A DNA stretch of 64,000 bases from an uncultured Luminiphilus sp. (GCA_943789425.1 CALSUB010000013.1:1-64000); one strand, 5' to 3'. Numbered from the stretch's first letter, positions 46,857 to 56,075 are shown. Notes: generated by a model from the sequence alone, not told the origin. Translations and numbers: made by a program.

Positions 46857-47819
46857 CTAACCCCACAGTTCAGGGTCTGGTGGCGCGATAACCCCTCGCA
46901 CGATGGACAGTGGCGGCTCAACATCGTCGAGCTGCCAGAGTGGGCCATCGAGATCGACAAAATCAGCCCCTTGGGCCACCAACAGCGCAGGCGCCATTGC
47001 CAGAGACGAGCCCAGCATATTGCCCACCATGATTCTTTTGCCGTAGCGACGGCACCACTCCCGCATCTTTAATGCATCGGTCAAACCACCGCACTTGTCG
47101 AGCTTGATATTGATGGCATCGTAACGGTCCGCCACGGCCTCGAGCTCCACGCTACTCTGACAAGATTCGTCAGCACACACGGGCACCGGATACTTGAGAT
47201 TCTCAAGTGCTCGGTCTGCACCCCGCGGAAGCGGTTGTTCCAGTAACGCGACACCACAACGGGCCAGATCATCCCCCAGCGCCATCAGCAACTCGTTACT
47301 CCAGCTTCCGTTGGCGTCGATCACCAGCTGCGCATCGGGACGGGCAGCACGAATCGCCGCAAGGCATTCAAGGGGCGAGTCTGCGTTTAATTTCAGTTTC
47401 AGTCGCTGCAACTCCGGCACTGCACTCGCCTGCCGCGCCATCTTTTCCGGGTCAGCTAGGGATAGCGTGAATAGCGTGCTGACTGGCTTTAGCGAAATAC
47501 CCGTCAGCCCGCTAATACCGCCGGCCGATTGCTTCGCCTTAAGATCCCAGAGCGCGCAGTCGAGACCATTTCGACTGCCCCCAGGTGGCAGCAGGTTCTG
47601 GAGCAATTCGCCGTCGAGTTCAGCAATGGTGGCGGGGTCCAGCGCTGCCAGCTCAGCCTGCAGGCTCTCGACCGTCTCATTCAAATAATCCACACCCATG
47701 GTCTCAGACCGGCCAGATATCCCGCCTCGGGATACCGTCACCTGCAGCACCTGAATCGCGTCGATCACCTCGGCGGCCGTGATAAACGGCGCCTTTAAGT
47801 GCCATTCCTTGAGTTCCAT
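46857..47819 (-). CDS. dipeptide epimerase (enolase superfamily)
   Basis: About 320 residues. It has the muconate-lactonizing-type active site: KLKLN (KxK), 'LVIDANGSWS', 'LLEQPLPRG', 'PVCADESCQS' and 'INIKLDKCGGL'. These features match L-Ala-D/L-Glu epimerases and related dipeptide epimerases, which help recycle murein peptides. ATG 47819 (MELKEWHLKAPF) starts where family members do. A GTG six codons upstream (47837) keeps the frame open, but neither start has a strong ribosome site. Confidence 0.87.
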   Translation of the reverse strand: MELKEWHLKAPFITAAEVIDAIQVLQVTVSRGGISGRSETMGVDYLNETVESLQAELAALDPATIAELDGELLQNLLPPGGSRNGLDCALWDLKAKQSAGGISGLTGISLKPVSTLFTLSLADPEKMARQASAVPELQRLKLKLNADSPLECLAAIRAARPDAQLVIDANGSWSNELLMALGDDLARCGVALLEQPLPRGADRALENLKYPVPVCADESCQSSVELEAVADRYDAINIKLDKCGGLTDALKMREWCRRYGKRIMVGNMLGSSLAMAPALLVAQGADFVDLDGPLWQLDDVEPPLSIVRGVIAPPDPELWG

Positions 47820-47837
47820 TTTCAGTTTCAGGTTCAC

Positions 47838-48338
47838 GGCGGACGCACCCAGAAAGGAGAGTTGAGACTATATCGCATCACCCATGCTCGCCGGCTCACC
47901 CTGTCGCAATCGGTCTGACGCCAGCTTCTTCGCTACACTGCGCGATGCGCCATCACCGAAGAACAGGCTAAAGCCCCTCGGCATTTTTCAAGAGAAGGGT
48001 TCTATTCGAACTTCACTTACCCTGATGTGACGACCGATAAGCCGATACCGATTGGCAGATACCGCAGAAAACCTTGCCGCACTTTATGTCGCCATTATTT
48101 CCGGCATGAAACATAGCTGGCATGAACTGGAGGGAACTGGAGGGACACTGGAGTGAGTGATGGCGAGATATCACTGTCTCTGAATCCCAGCAAAGGGCAC
48201 CTCGCACCGCTAATAGGTGACAGGCCCCACCGCCCAAGACGCGCCTAGGCGCTTGCTCACAGCGTCAGTGCCGCGCACACTGGAGCTGAAAAAAGTAGAC
48301 TGATAGCCAGATTAAGTCGTGGGGTCGGGAGACAGCAT
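47838..48338. other. 501-bp intergenic stretch with possible TetR relic
   Basis: No intact gene. Plus-strand frames contain AITEEQAKAPRHFSREGFYS (about 47950-48010), like a TetR recognition helix (SRxxFYxxF). A second frame has LADTAENLAALYVAIISGMK (about 48053-48112), like a TetR C-terminal helix. Together they suggest an old, internally deleted TetR gene. Around 48123-48153 GGAACTGGAG/GACACTGGAG is a short tandem repeat. The promoter of the Rieske gene at 48339 should lie at the right end. Confidence 0.3.
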
Positions 48339-49685
48339 ATGAACGCCGAACAGCCACTCAACCAACAGGGCCAAAAGTCCTACAGTGGCACCATCAAGAA
48401 TTTCTCTAAGGAGCGTTACATCAGCAGCGACTGGTCCGCTCGCGAATGGAACGCGGTGTGGACCAAAAGCTGGCTCGCCGCCGTGCATGTTTCAGACCTC
48501 AGGGAGCCCGGCGATTTCGTGGTCTTCGACCTCGGCCCAGAGAGCGTGTTGCTTACCTGCAACGCTCAAGGGAACGTACAGGCTTTTTACAACGTCTGTC
48601 AGCACCGCGGAGTTCGCCTGGTCACTGATCATACGGGCAATACCGAGAACTTTCGCTGCCCTTACCACAGCTGGCGCTATGACACCGACGGTGACTTGAT
48701 CTATGCCCCGCATCAGGACGGGTTTCAGGAGGGATTGCCGACTCAGACCCTCTGCCTGCCTGCCGTGCGCTGCGACAAAGCGCTGGGGTTTTACTGGATT
48801 AACCTCGACCCTAACGCCGAGCCGCTAGACGCCTTTTTAAAAGAGATGGTCTCGATCATGGGACACTACGAGTTCGAAAACCTGACACTGGTGCAGGACC
48901 AGACCGTTTCCATCAACTGTAACTGGAAGGCTGTGGTTGATAACTTCAGTGAGCTTTACCACGTGCACTACCTCCACCCCCAGCACCGACGCTTTGTCGA
49001 TTGCACCGAGTCGCTGAGCGAGTGCTACGAAGGTGGCCATACGCGAGTCTGGGTGCCCGGCGCCAAGACCGACTCTCTGTTTTCAACACCCGATAAACCG
49101 ACCGATCTGCTCACGATGCAGCTTCAAGCCTTCGGTTTAGACGCTGAACAATACGAAGGCAAGGTGGATGAAATACAGGCGGCGATCCGGATGGCCAAAC
49201 GGGCCCTAGAAGAAAAAGAACCCTTTTACGGAAACTTCTCAGACGAGGAACTGACCGACGTCATTCAAACCAACGTCTTTCCCAATGCCATTCTCACCTA
49301 CCAGCCCGAGATGTTATGGCTACTGCGGCTGCGCCCCCATGCCACCGACCCAAACCAGTGCTACCTCGACAAACTTTCTTTTGAGCGCTCTCCCCGCGAC
49401 GCAGCAGATCGCCCCCCCGAAAGCACCGATGATCTGCAGGAGAAGCGTACCGAACACACCGGTAAGACCAACCGACCTGAGCGCAACTGCTTTGATTACT
49501 CCGACGTCATCACGGGTAGTGCGACCATGACCGATACCATTGACCAAGACCTCTCGCTGCTCGCTCACGCCCAAAAGGGGATGCACTCCGAGGGCTTTCA
49601 AGGCCCGTGGCTGAATGAAATCGAATGTCGGGTGAGCCACTTCCACGAACATCTCGACACTCTCATCCGTCACTCCGAAAACTAG
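48339..49685 (+). CDS. Rieske non-haem iron oxygenase (second)
   Basis: A 448-residue Rieske oxygenase. The 2Fe-2S ligands are C87/H89 (CQHRG) and C107/H110 (CPYHSWRY). The mononuclear iron site is in 'VVDNFSELYHVHYLHPQH' (H208, H213). It is only distantly related to the oxygenase at 17997. It starts after a GGGAGACAG leader and ends nine bases before the SLC13 permease, so the two are probably co-transcribed. Its substrate may be imported by, or related to, that permease. No reductase is adjacent. Confidence 0.87.
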   Translation: MNAEQPLNQQGQKSYSGTIKNFSKERYISSDWSAREWNAVWTKSWLAAVHVSDLREPGDFVVFDLGPESVLLTCNAQGNVQAFYNVCQHRGVRLVTDHTGNTENFRCPYHSWRYDTDGDLIYAPHQDGFQEGLPTQTLCLPAVRCDKALGFYWINLDPNAEPLDAFLKEMVSIMGHYEFENLTLVQDQTVSINCNWKAVVDNFSELYHVHYLHPQHRRFVDCTESLSECYEGGHTRVWVPGAKTDSLFSTPDKPTDLLTMQLQAFGLDAEQYEGKVDEIQAAIRMAKRALEEKEPFYGNFSDEELTDVIQTNVFPNAILTYQPEMLWLLRLRPHATDPNQCYLDKLSFERSPRDAADRPPESTDDLQEKRTEHTGKTNRPERNCFDYSDVITGSATMTDTIDQDLSLLAHAQKGMHSEGFQGPWLNEIECRVSHFHEHLDTLIRHSEN

Positions 49686-49694
49686 AAGAGAGTC

Positions 49695-51479
49695 ATGCAC
49701 GCGATCACGCTACAACAGGGACTCTTGTTCTCACTGATTGGCACCCTCTTTATTTTTTTAATCTGGGGGCGCTATCGCTACGATCTCGTGGCCTTTGGCG
49801 CCCTATTAATCGCCTACCTTATCGGTGCTGTTTCAGTTGACGAGGCCTTCTCAGGGTTCGGTCATCCTGCGGTCATTATCATTGCACTCGTGCTGATCAT
49901 CAGTCGGGGGCTGTATCTGTCGGGCGCCATCGAATTCATGGCGAGTGCTCTGCTAGACAGTACCCGAAGTATTGGTCGGCATATCTCCGTGATGGCTGGC
50001 GTCTCAGCCGCACTCTCAGCCATCATGAACAATGTCGCAGCGCTCGCTTTACTGATGCCTATCGATCTGCAAGCAGCCGATAAAGCTGAGCGCAGTCCGA
50101 GACTGACCCTCATGCCACTGTCTTTTGCTTCGATCTTGGGGGGCATGATTACGCTAATCGGCACGCCTCCTAATATTGTGATTGCCACCTTTCGCCAAGA
50201 GGCACTCGGCGAACCCTATACGATGTTTGATTTTGCGCCCGTCGGTTTGGTGGTCGCGTTGGTCGGCATCGCCTATGTGGCGCTGATCGGTTGGCGGCTT
50301 ATTCCCCATGAGGGCAGTAACACGCGACGCCCGTCAGCCGTGGAGGAGCTCGAGCGCTATCTGGTGGAACTCAGAGTCCCGACTGACGCTAAGGTCGTCA
50401 ATCAGCGACTGCGTGAACTGGATAAAGAAGCTGACGAGTGTGGCGTCCAGATTTTGGGGCTCATCCGCGGTGCAAATCGGCTACCAGGTATGGCGGCACA
50501 TGAAATGCTCGTGGCAGAGGATCGTATTGTGGTCGAGGGTGGCCCTGATGCCATCGATACGTTCGCGGGTGCAGTGGGCCTCAGCTATGCCGACTCAGAT
50601 CGACCTTCTAAAGCGTTATCCGGCACGACGGTCATGCGCGAAGTCGCCGTGCCAGAAACGGCTCGAATGGTAGGCCGGTCTGCGTCGTCACTGCGCCTCC
50701 GATACGGCAGAGGCGTCATCTTGCTCGGTATTGCTCGGGGTGGTCGTAAGCTGCGCGACCGTCTACGCGAAACAAAAATTGAAGCCGGTGATTTATTACT
50801 CCTACTGGGCCCTGAGGACACACTCGACGACGTCATTGAATGGCTCGGGTGCTTGCCGCTAGCGCCCCGTGGCCTGGACGTCATCCAACGTGATAAAGCG
50901 TGGCAGGCGATCCTCATTTTCGCGGGCGCGATCGGGTTAGCCAGCCTCGAATTACTGTACTTACCGATGGCACTGGGATGCGTTGTGGTGCTCTACGTCG
51001 TTCTCGATATCGTTCCACTTTCGCAGGTCTACGAGTCAATCGAATGGCCAGTGATCGTTTTGCTCGGCGCGATGATCCCCATTAGCGTTGCCCTCGAAGC
51101 GAGTGGCGGCACCCAATTGCTCGCGGATCTTTTTTTAGCGGGTACGGCAGGCTGGCCCGTCATGCTCATTCTCGCAGCGTTGATGCTAGTCACGATGACC
51201 CTGTCTGATGTCCTCAACAATGTGGCAACTGCCTTAATTGCCGCACCAATCGCATTGGATGTTGCCCAACAATTAGGCGTCAGCCCCGACCCATTCCTGA
51301 TGGCCGTTGCGGTAGCGGCTTCTTGCGCGTTTCTCACCCCCATTGGCCATAAAAATAATACGCTCATCATGGGGCCCGGCGGATACCAGTTTGGCGATTA
51401 TTGGCGCATGGGCCTGCCACTGGAGCTATTGGTGGTGGCCACATCGCTTCCCATGATTCTCCTCGTCTGGCCACTCTGA
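49695..51479 (+). CDS. SLC13/DASS-family permease with TrkA-C domains (probable sulfate importer)
   Basis: 594 residues. Two blocks of membrane helices flank a cytoplasmic insert of about residues 200-385. The insert contains two TrkA_C-like segments ('LRELDKEADECGVQILGLIR', 'GRSASSLRLRYGRGVILLGI', 'GDLLLLLGPEDTLDDVIEWL'). 'GMITLIGTPPNIVIATFRQE' and 'CAFLTPIGHKNNTLIMGPGG' are the repeated SNT-type motifs. Bacterial proteins with this build import sulfate or other anions. The adjacent cysC and sat make sulfate most likely. Confidence 0.88.
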   Translation: MHAITLQQGLLFSLIGTLFIFLIWGRYRYDLVAFGALLIAYLIGAVSVDEAFSGFGHPAVIIIALVLIISRGLYLSGAIEFMASALLDSTRSIGRHISVMAGVSAALSAIMNNVAALALLMPIDLQAADKAERSPRLTLMPLSFASILGGMITLIGTPPNIVIATFRQEALGEPYTMFDFAPVGLVVALVGIAYVALIGWRLIPHEGSNTRRPSAVEELERYLVELRVPTDAKVVNQRLRELDKEADECGVQILGLIRGANRLPGMAAHEMLVAEDRIVVEGGPDAIDTFAGAVGLSYADSDRPSKALSGTTVMREVAVPETARMVGRSASSLRLRYGRGVILLGIARGGRKLRDRLRETKIEAGDLLLLLGPEDTLDDVIEWLGCLPLAPRGLDVIQRDKAWQAILIFAGAIGLASLELLYLPMALGCVVVLYVVLDIVPLSQVYESIEWPVIVLLGAMIPISVALEASGGTQLLADLFLAGTAGWPVMLILAALMLVTMTLSDVLNNVATALIAAPIALDVAQQLGVSPDPFLMAVAVAASCAFLTPIGHKNNTLIMGPGGYQFGDYWRMGLPLELLVVATSLPMILLVWPL

Positions 51480-51611
51480 TCACAGCCGATACGATTGCGA
51501 ACCCTGCTGACCCCAGACCGGTAGTTGCAACGCGCCCTTAAATTTAAAGGCGGCCTTTATAGCGGCTGCGAGAGCGCGTACACTGCGGCTTCTGTTTTAG
51601 GACCACTCCCG

Positions 51612-52235
51612 ATGAGCGAGCAAAAAGCCACTAACGTCCACTGGCACGATGGCGAAATCAATCGACCCGATCGTGCACAATTACTGGGCCATGGTGGCGC
51701 CACGTTGTGGTTCACCGGACTCAGTGGTTCGGGTAAGAGCACCATCGCCGTCGCACTGGAGCAAGCACTTTATCGGCGGGGCGTCCTAGTCTACCGCCTT
51801 GATGGCGATAACATTCGGCTTGGTATCAACAAGAACCTCGGTTTCAGCGCCGAGGATCGTGCTGAAAATATCCGGCGCGTTGGCGAGGTGTCCAAATTAT
51901 TTGTGGATGCCGGCATCATCGTACTCAGCAGCTTTATCAGCCCATATTTAGTCGACAGGCAGCTAGTGCGTGAGATGCATGAGACCGATGACATGCCTTT
52001 TGTCGAGGTCTTTGTGGACTGCAGTCTCGCCGCCGCAGAAGAGCGCGACCCAAAAGGCCTTTATAAAAAAGCACGTGCGGGCGAAATCAAGAACTTCACT
52101 GGCATCGACGACCCCTACGAGGCACCTGAGGCGCCCGAAGTGCATTTGCACACCGATCGGCAGTCGCTCGAAGAGGAAGTCAACATTCTGATGGGTTTAC
52201 TCGAAGCACGGGGATTGATTCCCACCGCACCGTAA
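51612..52235 (+). CDS. cysC: adenylylsulfate kinase
   Basis: 207 residues starting [16 protein letters not shown]. The P-loop GLSGSGKST spans residues 36-44. '[20 protein letters not shown]', '[17 protein letters not shown]', 'SSFISPY' and '[19 protein letters not shown]' match APS kinase. The product, PAPS, is used for sulfate reduction or sulfation. The frame is open upstream to 51525, but the ATG at 51612 begins at the family's N-terminus. It precedes sat by 62 bp. Confidence 0.94.
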   Translation: MSEQKATNVHWHDGEINRPDRAQLLGHGGATLWFTGLSGSGKSTIAVALEQALYRRGVLVYRLDGDNIRLGINKNLGFSAEDRAENIRRVGEVSKLFVDAGIIVLSSFISPYLVDRQLVREMHETDDMPFVEVFVDCSLAAAEERDPKGLYKKARAGEIKNFTGIDDPYEAPEAPEVHLHTDRQSLEEEVNILMGLLEARGLIPTAP

Positions 52236-52297
52236 TTTTTTAAGTCCCCGGGAATTCCCCAGCACTGCCCACACCACTGAATGAGACGAGAGATGAT

Positions 52298-53500
52298 ATG
52301 GCTTTGATTGCACCCCATGGCGCAGATGCGCTTCGCCCTGTAATCGTTGATGCGGCCCGGCGGGCAGAGCTCGAAAGTGAAGCGGAGACCTTGCCCTCGA
52401 TGATGGCGAGCTCGGCTGCCGCTGCCAATGCAGTGATGATGGCGGCGGGATACTTCACCCCCCTGACCGGCTACATGAATCGGGCTGACGCCCTATCTGT
52501 GGCAAAAAACATGACCACATCCGAGGGTCTTTTTTGGCCCGTTCCGGTGATGAACCTTGCCGAGGGCGCCACGGTAACAGCGGGCCAGCGCTTGGCCTTA
52601 ACCGACCCCAATCGCGAGGGGCATCCGGTGTTGGCGGTCATGACGGTTGACGCGGTTGAAACACTGTCCGATAACGATATGGCTATCATCTTAGAGAATG
52701 TATTTAGAACGGATGACCCCCAGCATCCTGGCGTTGCCGCCATGACGGCACAGGGCCGAACGTTAATATCAGGACCCATTGAGGTCCTCAACTTCTCTTA
52801 CTTTGAAGAGGACTTTGCGGAGACCTTTCGCACGGCGATGAGCATCCGAGAAGAGATTGCTGAGCGCGGCTGGGAGCGAGTGGTCGCTTTTCAGACACGT
52901 AACCCCATGCACCGCGCCCATGAGGAACTGTGTCGCATGGCGATGGAGGACCTCTCTGCGGATGGCGTTTTGATCCATATGCTGCTCGGCAAGTTAAAGC
53001 CGGGAGATATTCCTGCAGACGTTCGCGATGCCTCGATCCGCAAGATGGTGGACTTATACTTTCCGGCCAATACCGTCATGGTGACCGGTTATGGCTTTGA
53101 CATGCTCTATGCGGGGCCCAGAGAGGCAGTACTGCATGCTGTATTCCGTCAAAATGCAGGATGCACCCACCTGATTGTCGGACGAGATCATGCGGGTGTC
53201 GGCAGCTACTACGGGGGTTTTGACGCCCAAACGATCTTCGACGAGGACGTACCCGAGGGTGCTCTGGCTCTGGATATTTACCGTGCCGACCACACCGCCT
53301 TCAGTAAAAAACTCGATCGGGTGGTGATGATGCGGGACGCTCCTGATCACAGCCCCGAGGATTTCGTCCTGTTATCAGGAACGAAAGTGCGTGAAATGCT
53401 CGGTCAAGGCATTGCACCGCCTCCCGAGTTTTCTCGCCCGGAAGTGGCAGAAATCCTAATGGCTTACTACCAAGAGCTGGATGGTCATTCGGCAACCTAG
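52298..53500 (+). CDS. sat: sulfate adenylyltransferase (homo-oligomeric ATP sulfurylase)
   Basis: 400 residues. It contains QTRNPMHRAH (199-208, with the HxxH nucleotide motif) and GRDHAG (295-300), and the 'GFYTPLxGYM'-like 'GYFTPLTGYMNRADAL'. This is the single-subunit Sat class, not CysDN. It makes APS from sulfate and ATP, feeding cysC 62 bp upstream and using sulfate from the SLC13 permease. The start ATG follows GAGACGAGAGATGAT. Confidence 0.95.
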   Translation: MALIAPHGADALRPVIVDAARRAELESEAETLPSMMASSAAAANAVMMAAGYFTPLTGYMNRADALSVAKNMTTSEGLFWPVPVMNLAEGATVTAGQRLALTDPNREGHPVLAVMTVDAVETLSDNDMAIILENVFRTDDPQHPGVAAMTAQGRTLISGPIEVLNFSYFEEDFAETFRTAMSIREEIAERGWERVVAFQTRNPMHRAHEELCRMAMEDLSADGVLIHMLLGKLKPGDIPADVRDASIRKMVDLYFPANTVMVTGYGFDMLYAGPREAVLHAVFRQNAGCTHLIVGRDHAGVGSYYGGFDAQTIFDEDVPEGALALDIYRADHTAFSKKLDRVVMMRDAPDHSPEDFVLLSGTKVREMLGQGIAPPPEFSRPEVAEILMAYYQELDGHSAT

Positions 53501-53519
53501 TGGCATGCCCTCACGGTGA

Positions 53520-53553
53520 GTCCACCCTGAGGGTGCTCTCCGCGTGGGTGGAC
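53520..53553 (+). terminator. hairpin after sat
   Basis: GTCCACCC (53520-53527) pairs with GGGTGGAC (53546-53553) around an 18-base loop, starting 19 bases after the sat stop. There is no T-run, so it could be a 3'-end stabiliser or attenuator and not a classic terminator. Confidence 0.3.
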
Positions 53554-53620
53554 TATTGCAGACTCTGGTTGTCTTCGCTCTGATGTCGCGCCCTGTTTGA
53601 CTGCACGCTAGTTCCCTTTG

Positions 53621-53695
53621 CTCTTGCTGACTGTGCTCTTGCTGACTGTGCTCTTGCTGACTGTGCTCTTTCTGACTGTGCTCTTTCTGACTGTG
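53621..53695. repeat. five tandem 15-bp repeats
   Basis: The unit CTCTTGCTGACTGTG occurs three times, followed by two copies of CTCTTTCTGACTGTG. Copy number is an exact multiple of three bases, so frames are not disturbed. A minus-strand frame would give EHSQQ repeats but has no other sign of being a gene. Confidence 0.85.
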
Positions 53696-53801
53696 CTCTG
53701 ACCTGATTCGCGCATTCCTCCTGCACACCGGTTTAACGCCGATGGCTTCGCTGGGTACCCGCTCACCCATTTTGCACTCAGTTAATCGCCTCACTTAAGC
53801 G

Positions 53802-53964
53802 CTACCAGACGCCCTGCTTCTTATTGGCGCGTCGGGTCAAAGCATTGGCGCGTCTCGACAATGCGTTGGCGCCAGTCGCGCGCATAATCTGTTCATCAAT
53901 GCATTGCAATGCGCTGACAGGCTCTGCAGACCCAGCGCCCATTACGGTTCATTGATGTTTTCAT
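53802..53964 (-). CDS. possible ~53-residue cysteine-containing protein, frameshifted
   Basis: ATG 53964 follows AGGAGT at good spacing. The product begins MKTSMNRNGRWVCRACQR and, one base out of frame, continues ALQCIDEQIMRATGANALSR with a basic end (RRANKKQGVW) at a stop at 53802. The pattern CxxC...C followed by a basic helix suits a tiny zinc- or RNA-binding protein. No family recognised. The frame break (near 53905) lowers confidence. Confidence 0.4.
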
Positions 53965-53979
53965 GAGTGACTCCTTTTT

Positions 53980-54002
53980 GCCCCGCTTGCGGGGCTTTTT
54001 TT
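53980..54002 (+). terminator. rho-independent terminator
   Basis: GCCCCGC (53980-53986) and GCGGGGC (53989-53995) form a strong stem closed by a short loop and followed by seven Ts (53996-54002). It is oriented for plus-strand transcripts, probably the Rieske-SLC13-cysC-sat unit. Confidence 0.85.
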
Positions 54003-54034
54003 AACCCTTGTTAGGCTGTACGCAAGGAATAGCA

Positions 54035-54529
54035 ATGGACAAAGCAACTTACTTTCAGTCCGTATACGAAGCACAGTTTACGCTCGGCAAAAAAATGGGC
54101 GCCGCTGTGAGTGCGCAAATCCTCGCTCTGGAAGCGTTTATTCAGCGCAGCGCTCACTGGCATTTTCGATGGTGGCCCATTGTGGGTATCACACCCAACG
54201 CCTGGTCAATGCTGCAACAACGTGCCACGGAAAAACCCAGCACGGGTATCATCAGTAATCGCGGCTTGATCCGAGCACACCGCTATAACCGCGAGGCGCG
54301 CAGCCGAATGCTCTTTGAACGGAATGCTCCTCTGCCCGAGGCATGGCATTTTTATGAGTCACGTGAAGCCACAATACTGGCGCTCACCGAGGAACGAGAA
54401 AAGATCACCGACACAAAGTGGTTGGCGCTCGACCCGCACATCTTGGGACAGCAGAGTAGCGCCGTACCAACCATCACGCGAAAGCGCTATGCCGCAATGC
54501 AATTAGCGCTGCGACAAGAAGCGGCGTGA
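54035..54529 (+). CDS. unrecognised 164-residue protein
   Basis: ATG 54035 follows AAGGAAT, a usable ribosome site. The longer frame from 54008 would begin inside the terminator's T-run side and is unlikely. The sequence (MDKATYFQSVYEAQFTLGKK, 'SAHWHFRWWPIVGITPNAW', 'RAHRYNREARSRMLFE', 'APLPEAWHFYESREATI') is rich in aromatic residues, histidine and arginine, without a signal peptide or membrane span. No domain recognised. Confidence 0.55.
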   Translation: MDKATYFQSVYEAQFTLGKKMGAAVSAQILALEAFIQRSAHWHFRWWPIVGITPNAWSMLQQRATEKPSTGIISNRGLIRAHRYNREARSRMLFERNAPLPEAWHFYESREATILALTEEREKITDTKWLALDPHILGQQSSAVPTITRKRYAAMQLALRQEAA

Positions 54530-54610
54530 GTTGTCGACCGGGGCGACGACGATAGCCCTCAGCGCCAGGATTTTCTCCTAGGCCCACACTGCTGACTGGC
54601 CTCCCCAATA

Positions 54611-54632
54611 AAAAAACATTTGTTTGTTTTTT
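54611..54632. other. AT-rich inverted repeat
   Basis: AAAAAACA and TGTTTTTT (8 bp, perfect) flank a TTTGTT loop. It may serve as a bidirectional weak terminator after the gene ending at 54529 or as a protein-binding site. Confidence 0.4.
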
Positions 54633-54652
54633 CGCTTTATGCACTAAAAAAA

Positions 54653-54681
54653 TTGACTACCAGTGGTACCGTAGGCTGATA
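54653..54681 (+). promoter_or_regulatory. candidate promoter with operator palindrome for the RidA-PhyH pair
   Basis: TTGACT (54653-54658) resembles a -35 box, with a weak -10 candidate TGATAA about 18 bases on. Between them TACCAGTGGTA (54658-54668) is a perfect 5-1-5 palindrome, a typical place for a repressor such as a GntR-family protein. No such regulator is adjacent. Confidence 0.35.
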
Positions 54682-54767
54682 AGCAGTGACTAGAACCCGA
54701 GTGGCCTTGCGATAAATCTAAAAACCTGCCGTCCTCATACGAAGATAAAGCACTGGAGCTAAACCCG

Positions 54768-55160
54768 ATGACCCTACAAAAAAAACTTCACCGCAGCGGA
54801 CCCTATGCCGATCTATTCAGTCAGGGCGTTCAAGTGGGCAACACCCTCTACCTCGCCGGTCAGGTAGGTATGGATGATGGTGGCTCAGCCCCTGAGGACC
54901 TGTTATCACAAATGAAACTCGCTTATCAGAACGTAGCGTCTGTTCTCGCAGAATTCGGGGCTGGCATGGATAACATCGTCGATGAAACCTGGTTCGTAAC
55001 CGACGTCAATGACTGTATGGCTCAGGTCGAGGCATTGTTTACCGAGCGACATAGGATCTATGGCAAGGCGCCTGAAGTCAGCCAGACCCTAGTACAAATT
55101 GGGGCGCTAGTGGACCCGGCGCTAAAAATCGAAATCAAATGCATCGCTGTACTCGGATAA
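54768..55160 (+). CDS. RidA/YjgF-family protein
   Basis: 130 residues with the trimeric RidA fold: 'GPYADLFSQGVQVGNTLYLA', 'GQVGMDDGG', 'DLLSQMKLAYQNVASVLAEF' and 'KIEIKCIAVLG'. Founding members hydrolyse reactive enamines/imines to ketoacids. The catalytic arginine expected near residue 105 ('VSQTLVQIGAL') is not obvious, so it may belong to a non-deaminase subgroup. It precedes the PhyH-like gene by 15 bp; an oxygenase-linked clean-up role is possible. Confidence 0.85.
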   Translation: MTLQKKLHRSGPYADLFSQGVQVGNTLYLAGQVGMDDGGSAPEDLLSQMKLAYQNVASVLAEFGAGMDNIVDETWFVTDVNDCMAQVEALFTERHRIYGKAPEVSQTLVQIGALVDPALKIEIKCIAVLG

Positions 55161-55175
55161 ACAGGAGTCACCCAC

Positions 55176-56075
55176 ATGCCTGAAATCAGACACTTTGCCA
55201 TGGGCACCGACGCGCAAACCATTGCAGATGCGATTAAACAAGATGGCGCAATCATTCTCGATGACGTCATCAGCGCGGAATTCATTGCCGAACTCAGGGA
55301 CGAGACTGACCCTTATATGGAGGGATCTAATCTCGGCGTTGACGATTTTGCCGGTTTTAAGACGACACGCACCGGTGGCTTGATGGTGCGCTCAGCAAAA
55401 TGTCGCGAACTGATCGCTCACCAAGATATCCTCGCGGCATCTGAGCTTTTTTTAAAACCCTACTGCCAGAGGGTGCAACTGCATCTGACACAGATCATTC
55501 GCATCAGTCCTGGTGAAACTGCGCAACTGATCCATCGCGATCGCTGGGCTTGGGGTAAGCACCTTGCGCACGTCGAACCTCAGTTCAATACCATCTGGGC
55601 GATTACCGATTTCACCTCTGAGAACGGTGCGACTCAGGTTGTGCCGGGCAGCACCCAGTGGGCTGACGATGTGCACATTAGCCCGGGTCAGATCGCGACA
55701 GCAGAAATGAAAGCCGGCTCTGTACTCCTTTATTCGGGATCGGTTTTTCATGGTGGTGGCGAAAACCGCAGCAAACATGATCGCATCGGTATCAACATTA
55801 CCTATACGTTAGGTTGGTTGCGCCAGGAGGAAAATCAATACCTGACGTGCCCTCCAGAGATCGCTAAAGATCTCGCCCAACCGCTTCAAGAATTAATCGG
55901 TTACTCGATGGGCCAATATGCCTTGGGTTACTTCACCCCCCCGGGTCAACCGGGTGAACACCCTGAAATCGTGCCCCCACAATATGCGCTTGGACATAAC
56001 GTTGAGGCTAGCACGCTAGGCACTTCGGACGAATTGGACGCGCTGCAGGCGGAAATTGGCATACCGTCAGACTGA
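55176..56075 (+). CDS. phytanoyl-CoA dioxygenase family (2-oxoglutarate/Fe(II)) oxygenase
   Basis: 299 residues. Iron ligands are H120 and D122 (HRD in 'QLIHRDRWAWG') and distal H192 in 'LLYSGSVFHGGGENRS', with R198 likely binding 2-oxoglutarate. 'AITDFTSENGATQVVPGSTQ' is typical of PhyH proteins. It hydroxylates a small molecule of unknown identity. RBS AGGAG. It is co-transcribed with the RidA-like gene. Confidence 0.88.
   Translation: MPEIRHFAMGTDAQTIADAIKQDGAIILDDVISAEFIAELRDETDPYMEGSNLGVDDFAGFKTTRTGGLMVRSAKCRELIAHQDILAASELFLKPYCQRVQLHLTQIIRISPGETAQLIHRDRWAWGKHLAHVEPQFNTIWAITDFTSENGATQVVPGSTQWADDVHISPGQIATAEMKAGSVLLYSGSVFHGGGENRSKHDRIGINITYTLGWLRQEENQYLTCPPEIAKDLAQPLQELIGYSMGQYALGYFTPPGQPGEHPEIVPPQYALGHNVEASTLGTSDELDALQAEIGIPSD

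Noticed and set aside
53456-53794. Minus-strand frame encoding EHSQK/EHSQQ repeats
   Set aside because: It is created by the 15-bp tandem repeat, overlaps the 3' end of sat, and has no ribosome site or recognisable domain.
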